A stretch of DNA of 64,000 bases from Pukyongiella litopenaei (GCF_003008555.2 NZ_CP027665.1:1364001-1428000), one strand, 5' to 3'; positions 1 through 9,329 are shown, numbered from the stretch's first letter. Made by a program: numbers and translations. Notes: a model not told the origin generated them from the letters alone.

Positions 1-86
1 CCTTGTTACGGCATTGAAAAAGCCGCCCACATGGGTACTGATAACAAAATCGCTTTGATAACGGGTACGCCCACAGGGAGGACGAA

Positions 87-1055
87 ATGAACAACAAGAA
101 CATTCTGGCCGCAGCGATAGCCGCAACCGTGGCGATGTTCGCCGGTGCCGCGCAGGCCGATTGCCCGCGGGGCGATCTCGACGAACGGTTCTGCGACGTT
201 GACGGCGACCTGATCGCAGACATCCCCGAGGACCCGGCGCAGCAGATCGACCCCGACACGCTGGTCTTTGCCTATACGCCGGTCGAGGACCCCGCCGTCT
301 ACAAGACCGCCTGGGCCGATTTCCTGACCCATCTGGAGCAGGAAACCGGCAAGAAGGTCGTGTTCTTCCCGGTGCAGTCCAACGCCGCCCAGATCGAGGC
401 GATGCGATCGGGCCGGCTGCATATCGCGGGCTTCAACACCGGGTCGAACCCGCTGGCGGTGAACTGCGCGGGCTTCCGTCCGTTCACGATCATGGCCGCG
501 CCGGACGGGTCGTTCGGCTATGAAATGGAGATCATCACCTATCCGGGTTCGGGGATCGACAAGATCGAGGACATCAAGGGCAAGCAACTCGCCTTTACCG
601 CGCCCACGTCCAATTCGGGGTTCAAGGCGCCTTCGGCGATCCTGAAGGCCGATTACGACATGGAGCCGGAAAAGGATTTCGAACCGGTCTTTTCGGGCAA
701 GCATGACAACTCGGTTCTCGGCGTGGCCAACAAGGATTACCCCGCCGCCGCGATCGCCAATTCGGTGATGACGCGGATGATCGAACGCGACGTGGTCACG
801 AAGGACCAGATCGTGTCGATCTACAAGTCGCAGACATTCCCCACCACCGGCTATGGCGTGGTCAACAACCTCAAGCCGGAATTGCAGCAGAAGATCCATG
901 ACGCGTTCTTCAACTTCGAATGGGACGGGTCATCGCTGCAGGAAGAGTTCGAGAAGAACGGCGAAGGCCAGTTCCTGCCGATCACCTATCAGGAATTCTG
1001 GGAGGTGATCCGCAAGATCGACAGCGCCAACGGCGTCAGCTACGCCTGCGAATAA
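87..1055 (+). CDS. phnD: PhnD-type phosphonate/phosphate ABC transporter substrate-binding protein
   Basis: 322 aa periplasmic binding protein. A Sec signal peptide covers about residues 1-24 (ends GAAQA before DCPRG). The mature part has the PhnD/TctC-like pattern: a first lobe with a phosphate/oxyanion loop region (NTGSNPLAVNC about 131-141) and a second lobe containing TAPTSNSGFKAP. The start is set by GGGAGG at 76-81 just before the ATG. It is the first gene of the phnD-phnC-phnE-phnE set, so its role is ligand capture for import. The ligand could be phosphonate, phosphite or phosphate ester; the sequence does not decide. No C-P lyase genes are visible nearby. Confidence 0.9.
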   Translation: MNNKNILAAAIAATVAMFAGAAQADCPRGDLDERFCDVDGDLIADIPEDPAQQIDPDTLVFAYTPVEDPAVYKTAWADFLTHLEQETGKKVVFFPVQSNAAQIEAMRSGRLHIAGFNTGSNPLAVNCAGFRPFTIMAAPDGSFGYEMEIITYPGSGIDKIEDIKGKQLAFTAPTSNSGFKAPSAILKADYDMEPEKDFEPVFSGKHDNSVLGVANKDYPAAAIANSVMTRMIERDVVTKDQIVSIYKSQTFPTTGYGVVNNLKPELQQKIHDAFFNFEWDGSSLQEEFEKNGEGQFLPITYQEFWEVIRKIDSANGVSYACE

Positions 1056-1080
1056 TCCGATCTGACCGGATGCGACAACC

Positions 1081-1104
1081 GGCGGGCCTGGCTGCGGGCC
1101 CGCC
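1081..1104 (+). promoter_or_regulatory. Intercistronic stem-loop between phnD and phnC
   Basis: GGCGGGCC (1081-1088) and GGCCCGCC (1097-1104) form a perfect 8-bp GC stem with an 8-nt loop. No T-run follows, so it is not a classic terminator. Hairpins at this place in ABC operons commonly protect the binding-protein mRNA and let it exceed the downstream genes in amount; that role is inferred here. Confidence 0.5.
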
Positions 1105-1125
1105 CTCCGACGCGGTGGGGACCGA

Positions 1126-1923
1126 ATGCTCAGACTCGAAACGCTGACCAAGACATACAAGACGGGTGACCAGGCGCTCAAGGGGATCGACCTCGAGATC
1201 CCCGACGGGCAGGTCCTGGCCCTGATCGGGCCATCGGGCGCCGGCAAATCCACCATGATCCGCTGTATCAACCGGCTGGTCGAACCCACCGGCGGCAAGG
1301 CCTGGCTGGACGATACCGAACTGACCGGCCTGTCGCAGACGGCGTTGCGGCACCAGCGCCGCCTGATGGGCATGATCTTTCAGGAATACGCCCTGGTCGA
1401 ACGGCTGACGGTGATGGAAAACGTGCTGTCCGGGCGGCTGGGCTATGTCGGGTTCTGGCGCAGCTGGACCCGCCGCTATCCCCAGGCGGACGTGGACGAG
1501 GCGTTCCGGCTGCTGGATCGCGTCGGGCTGCTGGCGATGGCCGACAAGCGCGCCGACGAGCTTTCGGGCGGACAGCGGCAGCGCGTCGGCATCTGCCGGG
1601 CGCTGATCCAGAACCCGAAACTGCTGCTGGTGGACGAACCCACCGCGTCGCTCGACCCGAAGACAAGCCGCCAGATCATGCGTCTGATCTGCGAACTGTG
1701 CGCCGAACGCGGGCTGGCGGCGATCATCAACATCCACGACGTGGCGCTGGCGCAGATGTTCGTGCAGCGCGTGGTCGGCCTGCGGTTCGGCGCCATCGAA
1801 TTCGACGGCACCCCCGAAGAGCTGACCCCCGACGTGCTGACCCGCATCTATGGCGAGGAAGACTGGGAAGCCACGATCCAGAAGGTCGAGGACGAGGACG
1901 ACGCCGTGGCGGTGCAGGCATGA
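1126..1923 (+). CDS. phnC: PhnC-type phosphonate ABC transporter ATP-binding protein
   Basis: 265 aa cytoplasmic ABC ATPase that powers the PhnE permeases. Walker [10 protein letters not shown] is at residues 35-43, the ABC signature LSGGQRQR at about 146-153, and Walker B LLLVDEP at about 166-172, followed by the D-loop SLDP and a switch histidine (NIHDVALA). The C-terminus is acidic (VEDEDDAV). Its last codon overlaps the first phnE start (ATGA at 1920-1923), which shows translational coupling. Length and order match phnC of PhnCDE systems. Confidence 0.92.
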   Translation: MLRLETLTKTYKTGDQALKGIDLEIPDGQVLALIGPSGAGKSTMIRCINRLVEPTGGKAWLDDTELTGLSQTALRHQRRLMGMIFQEYALVERLTVMENVLSGRLGYVGFWRSWTRRYPQADVDEAFRLLDRVGLLAMADKRADELSGGQRQRVGICRALIQNPKLLLVDEPTASLDPKTSRQIMRLICELCAERGLAAIINIHDVALAQMFVQRVVGLRFGAIEFDGTPEELTPDVLTRIYGEEDWEATIQKVEDEDDAVAVQA

Positions 1924-2732
1924 GCGGCGATCTGGACGCTGTCATCGGCCGCAGGTGGCGGCGCCCGCCGCTGGTCCGGCAGGCCTGGCTGCGCTGGGCG
2001 ATCGCCCTGGGCGCGATCGCCTACCTGGTGGCGGCCGTCGCCACGATCGAGGTCAACTGGTCGCGGGTCTATGAAGGCCTGGACCGCGGCGCGGCCTTCA
2101 TCCTGTCCTTTGCCACCCCCGATTTCACCACTCGCGCCGCCGATATCCGCGACGGCATGCTGGAAAGCATCGTGATGACGGTGGCGGCGTCAGTGGTCGG
2201 CATCGCCATTTCCATCCCCATCGGGCTGGGTGCGGCACGCAACATCGCACCGATGCCGGTCTACCTGATCTGCCGCGGCATCGTCGCGGTCAGCCGCGCG
2301 TTGCAGGAAATCATCGTCGCGATCCTGCTGGTGGCGATCTTCGGATTCGGCCCGCTGGCCGGGTTCCTGACGCTGAGTTTCGCCACCATCGGGTTCCTGT
2401 CGAAACTGCTGGCCGAGGATATCGAGGCGATGGACCGGTCCCAGGCCGAGGCGGTGCGCGCCACCGGGTCGCGCTGGCTGCAATGGATCAATTACGGGGT
2501 GCAGCCGCAGGTCATGCCGCGGCTGATCGGGCTGTCGATGTATCGCATCGACATCAATTTCCGCGAAAGCGCGATCCTCGGGCTGGTCGGCGCGGGCGGT
2601 ATCGGCGCGACGCTGAACACCGCCTTCGACCGCTATGAATACGACACCGCCGCCGCGATCCTGATCCTGATCATCGTGATCGTGATGGGGCTGGAATACC
2701 TGTCGGGCATCATCCGCGCGAGGGTGCAGTAA
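1920..2732 (+). CDS. phnE: PhnE-type phosphonate ABC transporter permease (first copy)
   Basis: 270 aa inner-membrane permease. The start is the ATG of the ATGA overlap with phnC; a longer upstream reading frame is only phnC read out of frame. A cytoplasmic N-terminus precedes TM1 ([18 protein letters not shown]). The BPD-type permease core follows, with the EAA-like loop [17 protein letters not shown] and the PhnE-typical stretch [21 protein letters not shown]. It probably pairs with the second PhnE as a heterodimer, since the two copies are similar in the EAA and GAGGIG segments but diverge elsewhere. Confidence 0.9.
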   Translation: MSGDLDAVIGRRWRRPPLVRQAWLRWAIALGAIAYLVAAVATIEVNWSRVYEGLDRGAAFILSFATPDFTTRAADIRDGMLESIVMTVAASVVGIAISIPIGLGAARNIAPMPVYLICRGIVAVSRALQEIIVAILLVAIFGFGPLAGFLTLSFATIGFLSKLLAEDIEAMDRSQAEAVRATGSRWLQWINYGVQPQVMPRLIGLSMYRIDINFRESAILGLVGAGGIGATLNTAFDRYEYDTAAAILILIIVIVMGLEYLSGIIRARVQ

Positions 2733-3547
2733 TGCCGGTGGTCGAACAGTCCGGCCAGAAGGTCTGGCAACGCCGCACCCGGCCCGAAAGCCTGCTGCGC
2801 TGGGCGCTGTGGCTGACGGGCACCGCCATTTTCGTCTATTGCTGGCACCAGATCTCGAGCGCGACGACATGGTATTTCGTGGTCGATGCCCCCCGGATCG
2901 CCGGCGACATCTGGGACCGCGCCACCCCGCCGAAATGGAACTATGTCACCCAGTTGGGCCGGCCGATCTGGGACACGCTGAACATCGCCACGCTGGGCAC
3001 GATCATCGCGCTGGTGCTGGCGGTGCCGACCGCCTTCATGGCGGCGCGCAACACGACACCCTCGGCGCTGTTCATCCGGCCCGTCGCGCTCCTGGTCATC
3101 GTCTCGACCCGGTCGATCAACTCGCTGATCTGGGCGCTGCTCTTGATCGCGATCATCGGGCCGGGGGTCTTTGCCGGGGTGGTCGCGATCGCGATCCGGT
3201 CGATCGGGTTCTGCGCCAAGCTGCTCTACGAGGCGATCGAGGAAATCGACGAAACCCAGGTCGAGGCGATCACCGCCACCGGGGCCAGCCGCTGGCAGGT
3301 GATGGCCTATGGCATCGTGCCGCAGATCCTGCCGGCCTTCGCGGGCATCGCGGTGTTCCGCTGGGATATCAACATCCGCGAATCCACCGTGCTGGGGCTG
3401 GTGGGCGCCGGCGGCATCGGGTTGCAGCTCTCGGCCTCGCTGAACGTGCTGGCCTGGCCGCAGGTCAGCCTGATCCTGGTGGTGATCCTGTTCGCGGTGG
3501 TGATCAGCGAATGGGTTTCGGCCAAGGTCCGGGGTGCAATCATTTGA
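2732..3547 (+). CDS. phnE: PhnE-type phosphonate ABC transporter permease (second copy)
   Basis: 271 aa permease. Its ATG shares one base with the TAA of the preceding gene (TAATG at 2730-2734). Several TM helices are visible (WALWLTGTAIFVYCW; LNIATLGTIIALVLAVPTAFMA; SLIWALLLIAIIGPGVFAGVVAIAI). The EAA loop reads EAITATGASRWQVMAYGIVPQ, followed by [18 protein letters not shown]. Together with the first PhnE it forms the membrane channel. Two phnE copies in tandem are common in alphaproteobacterial phosphonate/phosphite systems. Confidence 0.9.
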   Translation: MPVVEQSGQKVWQRRTRPESLLRWALWLTGTAIFVYCWHQISSATTWYFVVDAPRIAGDIWDRATPPKWNYVTQLGRPIWDTLNIATLGTIIALVLAVPTAFMAARNTTPSALFIRPVALLVIVSTRSINSLIWALLLIAIIGPGVFAGVVAIAIRSIGFCAKLLYEAIEEIDETQVEAITATGASRWQVMAYGIVPQILPAFAGIAVFRWDINIRESTVLGLVGAGGIGLQLSASLNVLAWPQVSLILVVILFAVVISEWVSAKVRGAII

Positions 3548-4449
3548 TCCCGCTCACCTTTCAGGGCGCCTTTGCCGCCTATGAGGCCGTCCGCCACCGC
3601 CTGCCGCCGGAAGGACCGGGCAAGGCGGCCCGGCGCGTGGCCGATCTGGACGCGATCGCCGAACGGTTCGACCTGTTCCTGCTGGATGCCTTCGGCGTGC
3701 TCAATATCGGCGAAACCGCGATACCCGGCGTCCCCGAACGGGTGGCGCGGCTGCAGGCGGCCGGCAAACGGGTGATGGTGCTGACCAACGCCGCCAGCTA
3801 TCCGCTGCACCGGCTGCTGGCCAAGTATCGCGGCCTCGGCTACGCCTTCGACCCGCAGGACGTGGTCTCGAGCCGCGCCGCGCTGCTGGCCGCCATGGAG
3901 GCGGATGACGGCCGCTGCTGGGGCGTCATGGCGCCCGACCTGTCGGACGCCACCGACCTGTCCGCGCTGACCACGATCCAGCTGGGCGACGATCCCGCCG
4001 ATTACGATCGCGCCGAAGGGTTCCTGCTGCTGGGCAGCGGCACCTGGACGGGCGCGCGGCAGGCCCTGCTCGAGGCCAGCCTGACCCGCAACCCGCGCCC
4101 GGTGCGCGTGGGCAACCCCGACATCGTCGCGCCCCGCGAAACCGGGTTGTCGGTCGAACCGGGGCATTTCGCGCATTGGCTGGCCGACCGGACCGGCGTG
4201 GTGCCTGAATTCTTCGGCAAACCGTTCGGCAACATCTACGACCTTGCCTTTGCCCGGCTCGGCGGCGAGCTGGATCGCAGCCGTACCGTGATGGTCGGCG
4301 ACACGCTGCACACCGATGTGCTGGGGGCGCAGACCGCCGGCGTGACCTCGGCGCTGGTGGCCGGATACGGGTTTTTCGCGGGCCGGCGGGTGGACCGCGC
4401 CATCGCCACCAGCGGCATCTGTCCCGATTTCATCCTCGACCGGCCCTGA
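3544..4449 (+). CDS. HAD-superfamily class IIA hydrolase coupled to the phn transporter
   Basis: 301 aa, starting at TTG 3544, which overlaps the phnE stop (TTGA); upstream in-frame sequence is the shadow of phnE. Motif I is LLLDAFGVLNIG with the nucleophile Asp at residue 48; the second Asp of the canonical DxD is Phe here, as seen in some IIA members. Motif II is VMVLTNAAS and the C-terminal motif is MVGDTLHTDVLGAQ, with an aspartate pair for magnesium. It is a likely sugar-phosphate or phosphoester phosphatase. Its fixed coupling to PhnE suggests it dephosphorylates an imported organophosphate, but the substrate is unknown. Confidence 0.8.
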   Translation: MIPLTFQGAFAAYEAVRHRLPPEGPGKAARRVADLDAIAERFDLFLLDAFGVLNIGETAIPGVPERVARLQAAGKRVMVLTNAASYPLHRLLAKYRGLGYAFDPQDVVSSRAALLAAMEADDGRCWGVMAPDLSDATDLSALTTIQLGDDPADYDRAEGFLLLGSGTWTGARQALLEASLTRNPRPVRVGNPDIVAPRETGLSVEPGHFAHWLADRTGVVPEFFGKPFGNIYDLAFARLGGELDRSRTVMVGDTLHTDVLGAQTAGVTSALVAGYGFFAGRRVDRAIATSGICPDFILDRP

Positions 4450-4576
4450 GCCGGACAGCCGGTCCGCGACCGGATAAATCCCGTGACGGGATCGGGCATC
4501 TGCGCTACCCGATGGGGCACGAGCCAGCCGCGTCCGGACCGGCGGCCACGACACCCCACGATCCGCGAGGAAACAG

Positions 4577-5062
4577 ATGAGCCACATCGATGACAGTTTC
4601 GATCCCGCCGCGCATGTGACCTGCGCCCGGAAGAGCTTTGACGAACTGCGGGTCGGAGACCGGTTCGTGATCCCGTCGCGGACCATCGGGGATGCGAATT
4701 TCAGCGCGTTCCAGGCCGCGTCGATGGACAATCACCCGATACATTACGACATGGAATACTGCCGTGCCCAGGGTCATCCCACCCTGCTCGGGCATGGCTA
4801 TCAGGCGCTGATCCTGTGCGCCCCCGGCGCCAGCGCTCTGCCGCATGTGCTGGGCGATGCGCTGATCGGGTTCGTCGAGCAATCGTCGAAATTCCTCGGC
4901 CCGCTCTATCTGGGCGACACCGCCTATCCCGCGCTGGAGATCACCGATCTCACCCGGCAGCGCACCAACGGGGTCGTCACCCTGCGCAACACCGTGCACA
5001 ACCAGCGCCGGGAACTGATCCTGGACGGCTGGCAGAAACTTCTGGTGCGCCTGCTGGGCTAA
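4577..5062 (+). CDS. MaoC-like hot-dog hydratase
   Basis: 161 aa single hot-dog domain. The hydratase-2 type motif AASMDNHPIH (about residues 47-56) supplies the catalytic Asp51 and His56. The start is preceded by GAGGAA (4567-4572). The family hydrates or dehydrates 2-enoyl-CoA thioesters. It sits alone on the plus strand, facing an SDR and a malyl-CoA lyase, so an acyl-CoA role is reasonable. It is far shorter than the two-domain mesaconyl-CoA hydratase, so I do not call it Mch. Confidence 0.75.
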   Translation: MSHIDDSFDPAAHVTCARKSFDELRVGDRFVIPSRTIGDANFSAFQAASMDNHPIHYDMEYCRAQGHPTLLGHGYQALILCAPGASALPHVLGDALIGFVEQSSKFLGPLYLGDTAYPALEITDLTRQRTNGVVTLRNTVHNQRRELILDGWQKLLVRLLG

Positions 5063-5068
5063 GGCGGC

Positions 5069-5836
5069 TCAGCCGCCGGTGATGGTCACCCCGCCATCGA
5101 CCACGAAGGTCTGCCCGGTGGTCCAGCCGCCCGCGGCCGAGGCCAGATAGACCGCGATCCCGGCGATGTCGCGCGGTTCGCCCAGCCGCCGCAGCGGGGT
5201 GCCGCGGGAATAGCGGGCGGCGATCTTCTCGTCTTCCCACAGGGCGCGGGCGAAATCGGTTTTCACCAGACCCGGCGCGATCGAGTTCACGCGGATATTG
5301 TGCGGCCCCAGTTCGTCGGCGAGGTTGCGGGTCAGCTGCATGTCGGCGGCCTTGGACACGTTGTAGGCACCGATGGTCGAACTGCCGCGCAACCCGCCGA
5401 TGGACGACACGATGATGATCGCGCCATCCTTGCGCTCGATCATCCCGGGCGCCACCAGCTGGGCCAGCCAGTGGTTGGACATGATGTTGACACCCAGCAC
5501 CTTTTCAAAGGCTTCGTCGGGTATGTCGAGAAACGAGCCATAGCTCGGATTCACCGCGGCATTGCAGACCAGAATGTCGATCGGCCCGCAGGTGTCGCGG
5601 GTGGATTTCACCAGTTGCTGCAACGCCTCTTTCGACGAGATGTTGCAGGGGATCGCGGTGGCCTTGCCGCCGGAGTCGCGGATCGCGGCCGCCACCTCTT
5701 CGCAGACATCGCCCTTGCGCGAACTGATCACCACATGGGCGCCATGCGCCGCCATTTCCTCGGCAATCGCGCGGCCGATCCCCTTGGTCGAACCGGTGAT
5801 CAGCGCCACCTTGCCGCTCAGGTCGAACAGTTCCAT
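5069..5836 (-). CDS. Short-chain dehydrogenase/reductase
   Basis: 255 aa classical SDR. The cofactor motif TGSTKGIG is at residues 14-21, NAA at 92-94, the active-site Ser at 144/145, and YNVSK with Tyr158 and Lys162. The C-terminal WTTGQTFVVDGG is typical of the family. I chose the ATG at 5836 because GGGAGG lies about 7 nt upstream; an in-frame codon further upstream would add only seven residues. NAD(P)-dependent oxidation or reduction of an alcohol or ketone is expected, substrate unknown. It is convergent with the MaoC-like gene and lies downstream of mcl1 on the same strand. Confidence 0.85.
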   Translation of the reverse strand: MELFDLSGKVALITGSTKGIGRAIAEEMAAHGAHVVISSRKGDVCEEVAAAIRDSGGKATAIPCNISSKEALQQLVKSTRDTCGPIDILVCNAAVNPSYGSFLDIPDEAFEKVLGVNIMSNHWLAQLVAPGMIERKDGAIIIVSSIGGLRGSSTIGAYNVSKAADMQLTRNLADELGPHNIRVNSIAPGLVKTDFARALWEDEKIAARYSRGTPLRRLGEPRDIAGIAVYLASAAGGWTTGQTFVVDGGVTITGG

Positions 5837-5992
5837 TGGCGTTCCCTCCCCTGCCAAATGCCCGCCCCCCTGTTGCGGCGCGGTTTTCCGATACCGGCAA
5901 TGATTGGGTGGAGCATCCGGACGCTGTCAAGCAATGACGCGGCGTTTCAGGGGGGTGCCCGGCGGTCAGCCGCCGCCGGGCGCGATGACGGA

Positions 5993-6949
5993 TCAGCCCG
6001 CGATCATCTCGGCCTGGCGCACGATCACCTCGGCCTGCTTGATGCTGGCGATATCGACCAGCCGCCCCTTGTAGACGGTGGCGCCTTCGCCCTTGGCCTT
6101 GGCCGCCTCCATCGCGGCGAGGATCTCGCGCGCTTCGGTCACGGCCTCGTCGGACGGCGTGAACACCTCGTTGGCCAGCGCCACCTGTTTCGGGTGGATC
6201 GCCCATTTGCCGACCATGCCCAGCGTCGCCGACCGGCGCGCCTGGGCGCGGAACCCGTCATCGTCGCCGAAATCGCCGAACGGGCCGTCCACCGGCAGCA
6301 CGCCATGGGTGCGGCAGGCGGCGACGATCGCGGCCTGCGCCCAGTGCCAGGGGTCGGACCAGTGCTTTTCGCCGTCGCGCAGCATGTAGTAGTTTTCCTG
6401 CGTCCCGCCGATGCCGGTGGTCTGCATCCCCATCGACGCGGCGAAATCCGCCGCGCCGAGGCTCATCGCCACCAGCCGGGGCGAGGCGGCGGCGATCTCT
6501 TCGACATGGGCGATGCCGGCAGCCGATTCGATGATGACCTCGAAATCGATGCGTCGGGCGCGCCCCTTCGCCGCTTCGACTGCGGTGACCAGCGCGTCCA
6601 CGGCATAGAGATCGCCCGCGCAGCCGACCTTGGGGATCATGATCTGGTCGAGCCGGTCGCCGCCGCGTTCCAGCAGGTCGACCACGTCGCGATACCAATA
6701 GGGCGTGTCCAGCCCGTTGATGCGCACCGACAGGGTCTTGTTGCCCCAGTCGACGCCCGAAATGGCCTCGATGACGTTTTCGCGCGCGCTGTCCTTGTCC
6801 GAGGGCGCCACCGAATCCTCCAGGTCGAGGTTGATGACATCCGCCGTGCTGGCCGCCATCTTTTCAAAGATCGCGGGGCGCGACCCCGGACCGAACAGCT
6901 GGCAGCGGTTGGGACGGGCCGGGGCGGCGGGCTGGATGCGGAAACTCAT
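5993..6949 (-). CDS. mcl1: L-malyl-CoA/beta-methylmalyl-CoA lyase
   Basis: 318 aa CitE/HpcH-type lyase that cleaves beta-methylmalyl-CoA to glyoxylate plus propionyl-CoA and L-malyl-CoA to glyoxylate plus acetyl-CoA in the ethylmalonyl-CoA pathway. The N-terminus MSFRIQPAAPARPNRCQ and the motif NLDLEDSVAP (about 40-49) are characteristic of rhodobacterial Mcl1. The magnesium-binding segment EVIIESAAGI and the C-terminal GKWAIHPKQ are also present. Start 6949 gives the usual family length; a much longer open frame upstream is spurious. It is divergent from dgcN. Confidence 0.9.
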   Translation of the reverse strand: MSFRIQPAAPARPNRCQLFGPGSRPAIFEKMAASTADVINLDLEDSVAPSDKDSARENVIEAISGVDWGNKTLSVRINGLDTPYWYRDVVDLLERGGDRLDQIMIPKVGCAGDLYAVDALVTAVEAAKGRARRIDFEVIIESAAGIAHVEEIAAASPRLVAMSLGAADFAASMGMQTTGIGGTQENYYMLRDGEKHWSDPWHWAQAAIVAACRTHGVLPVDGPFGDFGDDDGFRAQARRSATLGMVGKWAIHPKQVALANEVFTPSDEAVTEAREILAAMEAAKAKGEGATVYKGRLVDIASIKQAEVIVRQAEMIAG

Positions 6950-7288
6950 GATGCGGCACCTTTCGGGTAAGGATGTTGCGGGGGCATTCCCTTGCGGGGT
7001 ATTAAATTGCGCACCCCCGTGCAAGCAGGATTGTGCAGGCGCAGCATTCCGCATCGGCTGCGCCCCGCCAATTGCCAGACACACGCCCGCTGCGCCGCGA
7101 TACCATCCGGGGCAATCCCATCGCCCGAGATTCGTCGGCGCGGCCCGGGCATTCCGCACAAGTTTCTTCGATATATCGGTAGGATTGCGAGAGTTTCTTG
7201 CGCGTGCGCCCGAAACTTCGCGAATTTTCCGATGGGCATTGGCGAGGTTAATGTGTAGCTTCCGCGGAAACTGCTGGAGACCCGCGCC
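6950..7288. promoter_or_regulatory. Divergent intergenic region mcl1 / dgcN
   Basis: 339 bases without a supported gene. It is AT-richer than its flanks (AT-rich patches near 6999-7010 and 7165-7215) and must hold the promoters of both divergent genes. I see no convincing operator. GGGGT near 7000 and ACCCC near 7014 form only a short inverted repeat. Confidence 0.4.
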
Positions 7289-8290
7289 ATGATCGAAACC
7301 CCCTACCTGCTGTTTCTGGGCGACGCGCCCGACCAACTCGCGGCAAAGGTCGCCCAGGGCATCAAGGACTGGCGTCCGGAAAACGCCGTCGGCCAGTACC
7401 GCATGGAGGGGTGCAAGGCCGATCTGGGCATCGCCGACATGACCCTGACCGAAGCCCGCGAGGCGGGGGCGAAAACGCTGGTCATCGGCGTTGCCAACCG
7501 CGGCGGGGTGATCAGCCAGGAATGGAAGAAGGTTCTGGTCATGGCGCTGGAGGAAGGGTTCGACCTGGCCTCGGGCCTGCACAACCTGCTGCGCGACGAA
7601 CCCGACCTGGTGGCCGTGGCCGAGGCGACCGGCCGCAGCCTGCATGACGTGCGCGTGCCCGAGGTCGATTACCCGATCGCCAATGGCGTCAAGCGCAGCG
7701 GCAAGCGGGTGCTGGCGGTGGGCACCGACTGTTCGGTCGGCAAGATGTATACCGCGCTGGCGCTGGATAACGCGATGCGCGAGCGGGGCATGAAATCGAC
7801 CTTCCGTGCCACCGGGCAGACCGGCATCCTGATCACCGGCGACGGCGTGCCGCTGGACGCGGTGGTCGCCGATTTCATGGCCGGGTCGGTGGAATGGCTG
7901 ACCCCGGACAATGACGACGATCACTGGGATATCATCGAGGGTCAGGGCTCGGTGTTCCATGTGTCCTATTCCGGCGTGACCATGGCGCTGATCCATGGCG
8001 GCCAGCCCGACGCGCTGATCCTGAGCCACGAACCGACCCGCGCCCATATGCGCGGCCTGCCGGATTACGAGGTGCCGACGCTCGAGGCGCTGCGCGACAC
8101 CGCGCTGCCGCTGGCCCGGGTGGCCAACCCGGCCTGCCAGGTGGTGGGCATTTCGGTCAATACCCAGCATATGAGCGAAGACGAGGCGGCCGCCTATCTG
8201 GCCGGGGTCGAGGCGCGGATGGGCCTGCCCGCGGTGGATCCGTTCCGCCACGGCGCGGCGCGCCTGGCGGATGCACTGGCCGCGATCTGA
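7289..8290 (+). CDS. dgcN: DgcN: D-glutamate N-acetyltransferase family (DUF1611)
   Basis: 333 aa DUF1611-family protein. It has an N-terminal Rossmann-like domain and a C-terminal P-loop domain with GTDCSVGK at residues 145-152. Family members named DgcN N-acetylate D-glutamate so that DgcA can racemise it. The context supports this: dgcA follows after a short gap and a D-amino-acid aminotransferase lies two genes further on. The start is the ATG at 7289; the SD is weak (CTGGAGA at 7273-7279). The enzymatic role is known for the family and inferred here. Confidence 0.8.
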   Translation: MIETPYLLFLGDAPDQLAAKVAQGIKDWRPENAVGQYRMEGCKADLGIADMTLTEAREAGAKTLVIGVANRGGVISQEWKKVLVMALEEGFDLASGLHNLLRDEPDLVAVAEATGRSLHDVRVPEVDYPIANGVKRSGKRVLAVGTDCSVGKMYTALALDNAMRERGMKSTFRATGQTGILITGDGVPLDAVVADFMAGSVEWLTPDNDDDHWDIIEGQGSVFHVSYSGVTMALIHGGQPDALILSHEPTRAHMRGLPDYEVPTLEALRDTALPLARVANPACQVVGISVNTQHMSEDEAAAYLAGVEARMGLPAVDPFRHGAARLADALAAI

Positions 8291-8305
8291 TCGGGCGCGG
8301 CGCGC

Positions 8306-8362
8306 GTGTCGGGCGGCGGGAGCCTCCGGCGGGGATATTTTGGGCAAGAGGAAGGACGCGAT
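8306..8362 (+). repeat. Dispersed rhodobacterial intergenic motif (copy 1)
   Basis: The sequence GGGGATATTTTGGGCAAGAG followed by GAAGG (8332-8356) sits between dgcN and dgcA behind a GC-rich segment. Its tail doubles as the Shine-Dalgarno (GAGGAAGG) for dgcA. A second copy lies at 31161-31208. I recognise this hairpin/GGGATATTT/GAAG pattern as frequent in Rhodobacterales intergenic regions; its function is unknown to me. Confidence 0.5.
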
Positions 8363-9328
8363 GTGCAGGTAGAGATTCGGCGGGACGTGTTTCCACTGGC
8401 GCAGGTTTTCACCATCTCGCGCGGGTCGCGGACCGAGGCGCAGGTGTTGACGGTGACGCTGCGGGACGGGGATGTGGCCGGCCGGGGCGAATGTGTTCCC
8501 TATGCGCGCTACGGCGAAACGCTGGGCTCGGTCGAGGCGCAGATCGCCGGCCTGCCCGGCGCGTTCGACCGGGACATGCTGCAAGGGCTGCTGCCGCCGG
8601 GCGCGGCCCGCAACGCGGTGGATTGCGCGTTGTGGGATCTCGAGGCGAAGCGGGCCGGCAGGCGGGTCTGGGACCTGGCCGGGCTGCCCGCGCCGGGCCC
8701 CGAGATCACCGCCTATACGCTGTCGCTGGACACGCCCGAGGCGATGCGCGCCAGCGCGGCAAAGAACGCGCACCGGCCGCTGCTGAAGATCAAGCTGGGC
8801 ACGCCCGACGACATGGCGCGGCTGGAAGCGGTGCGGGCGGGCGCGCCGGCGGCGAGGATCATCGTCGACGCCAATGAAGGCTGGAGCGCGGATGTCTATG
8901 CCGATCTTGCCCCGCACCTGTTGCGGCTGGGCGTGGCGCTGGTGGAACAGCCCCTGCCCGCGGGCGAGGATGACGCGCTGATCGGGCTGGAGCGCCCGGT
9001 GCCGGTCTGCGCGGACGAGAGCTGCCATGACCGCGCCAGCCTGCCCGGCCTGAAGGGCAAGTATGACGTGGTCAACATCAAGCTGGACAAGACCGGCGGC
9101 CTGACCGAGGCGCTGGCGCTGCGCGACGCGGCACGGGCGCAGGGCTATGACATCATGGTCGGCTGCATGGTCGGGTCGTCGCTGGCGATGGCGCCGGCGG
9201 TGATCGTGGCACAGGGCGCGCGGGTGACGGATCTCGACGGCCCGCTGCTGCTGGCGCGGGACCGTGCGCAACCGTTGCAGTTCGACGCCGCCGGGGTTCA
9301 TCCGCCCGCCCCCGGCCTGTGGGGATGA
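8363..9328 (+). CDS. dgcA: DgcA: N-acyl-D-glutamate racemase / enolase-superfamily epimerase
   Basis: 321 aa enolase-superfamily enzyme of the dipeptide-epimerase type. The GTG start at 8363 follows GAGGAAGG and gives the family length. Visible catalytic residues are KIK at 142-144 (acid/base lysine), metal ligands Asp169, Glu195 (VEQPL) and Asp218 (CADES), and the opposite-face lysine in NIKLDK (Lys240). In the DgcN/DgcA pathway it converts N-acetyl-D-glutamate to the L form. An L-Ala-D/L-Glu epimerase is the main alternative from sequence alone; the dgcN neighbour favours DgcA. Confidence 0.8.
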   Translation: MQVEIRRDVFPLAQVFTISRGSRTEAQVLTVTLRDGDVAGRGECVPYARYGETLGSVEAQIAGLPGAFDRDMLQGLLPPGAARNAVDCALWDLEAKRAGRRVWDLAGLPAPGPEITAYTLSLDTPEAMRASAAKNAHRPLLKIKLGTPDDMARLEAVRAGAPAARIIVDANEGWSADVYADLAPHLLRLGVALVEQPLPAGEDDALIGLERPVPVCADESCHDRASLPGLKGKYDVVNIKLDKTGGLTEALALRDAARAQGYDIMVGCMVGSSLAMAPAVIVAQGARVTDLDGPLLLARDRAQPLQFDAAGVHPPAPGLWG

Positions 9329-9329
9329 C

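Noticed and set aside
4577-5062. Mesaconyl-CoA hydratase (Mch) because mcl1 is near
   Set aside because: Single hot-dog domain of 161 aa, less than half the length of Mch.
5957-5981. Terminator between mcl1 and the SDR gene
   Set aside because: A 9-bp GC stem exists but no T-run follows on the minus strand; left out as a terminator.
5300-6970. 556-codon plus-strand open frame
   Set aside because: Antisense to SDR and mcl1; His/Arg-rich shadow.
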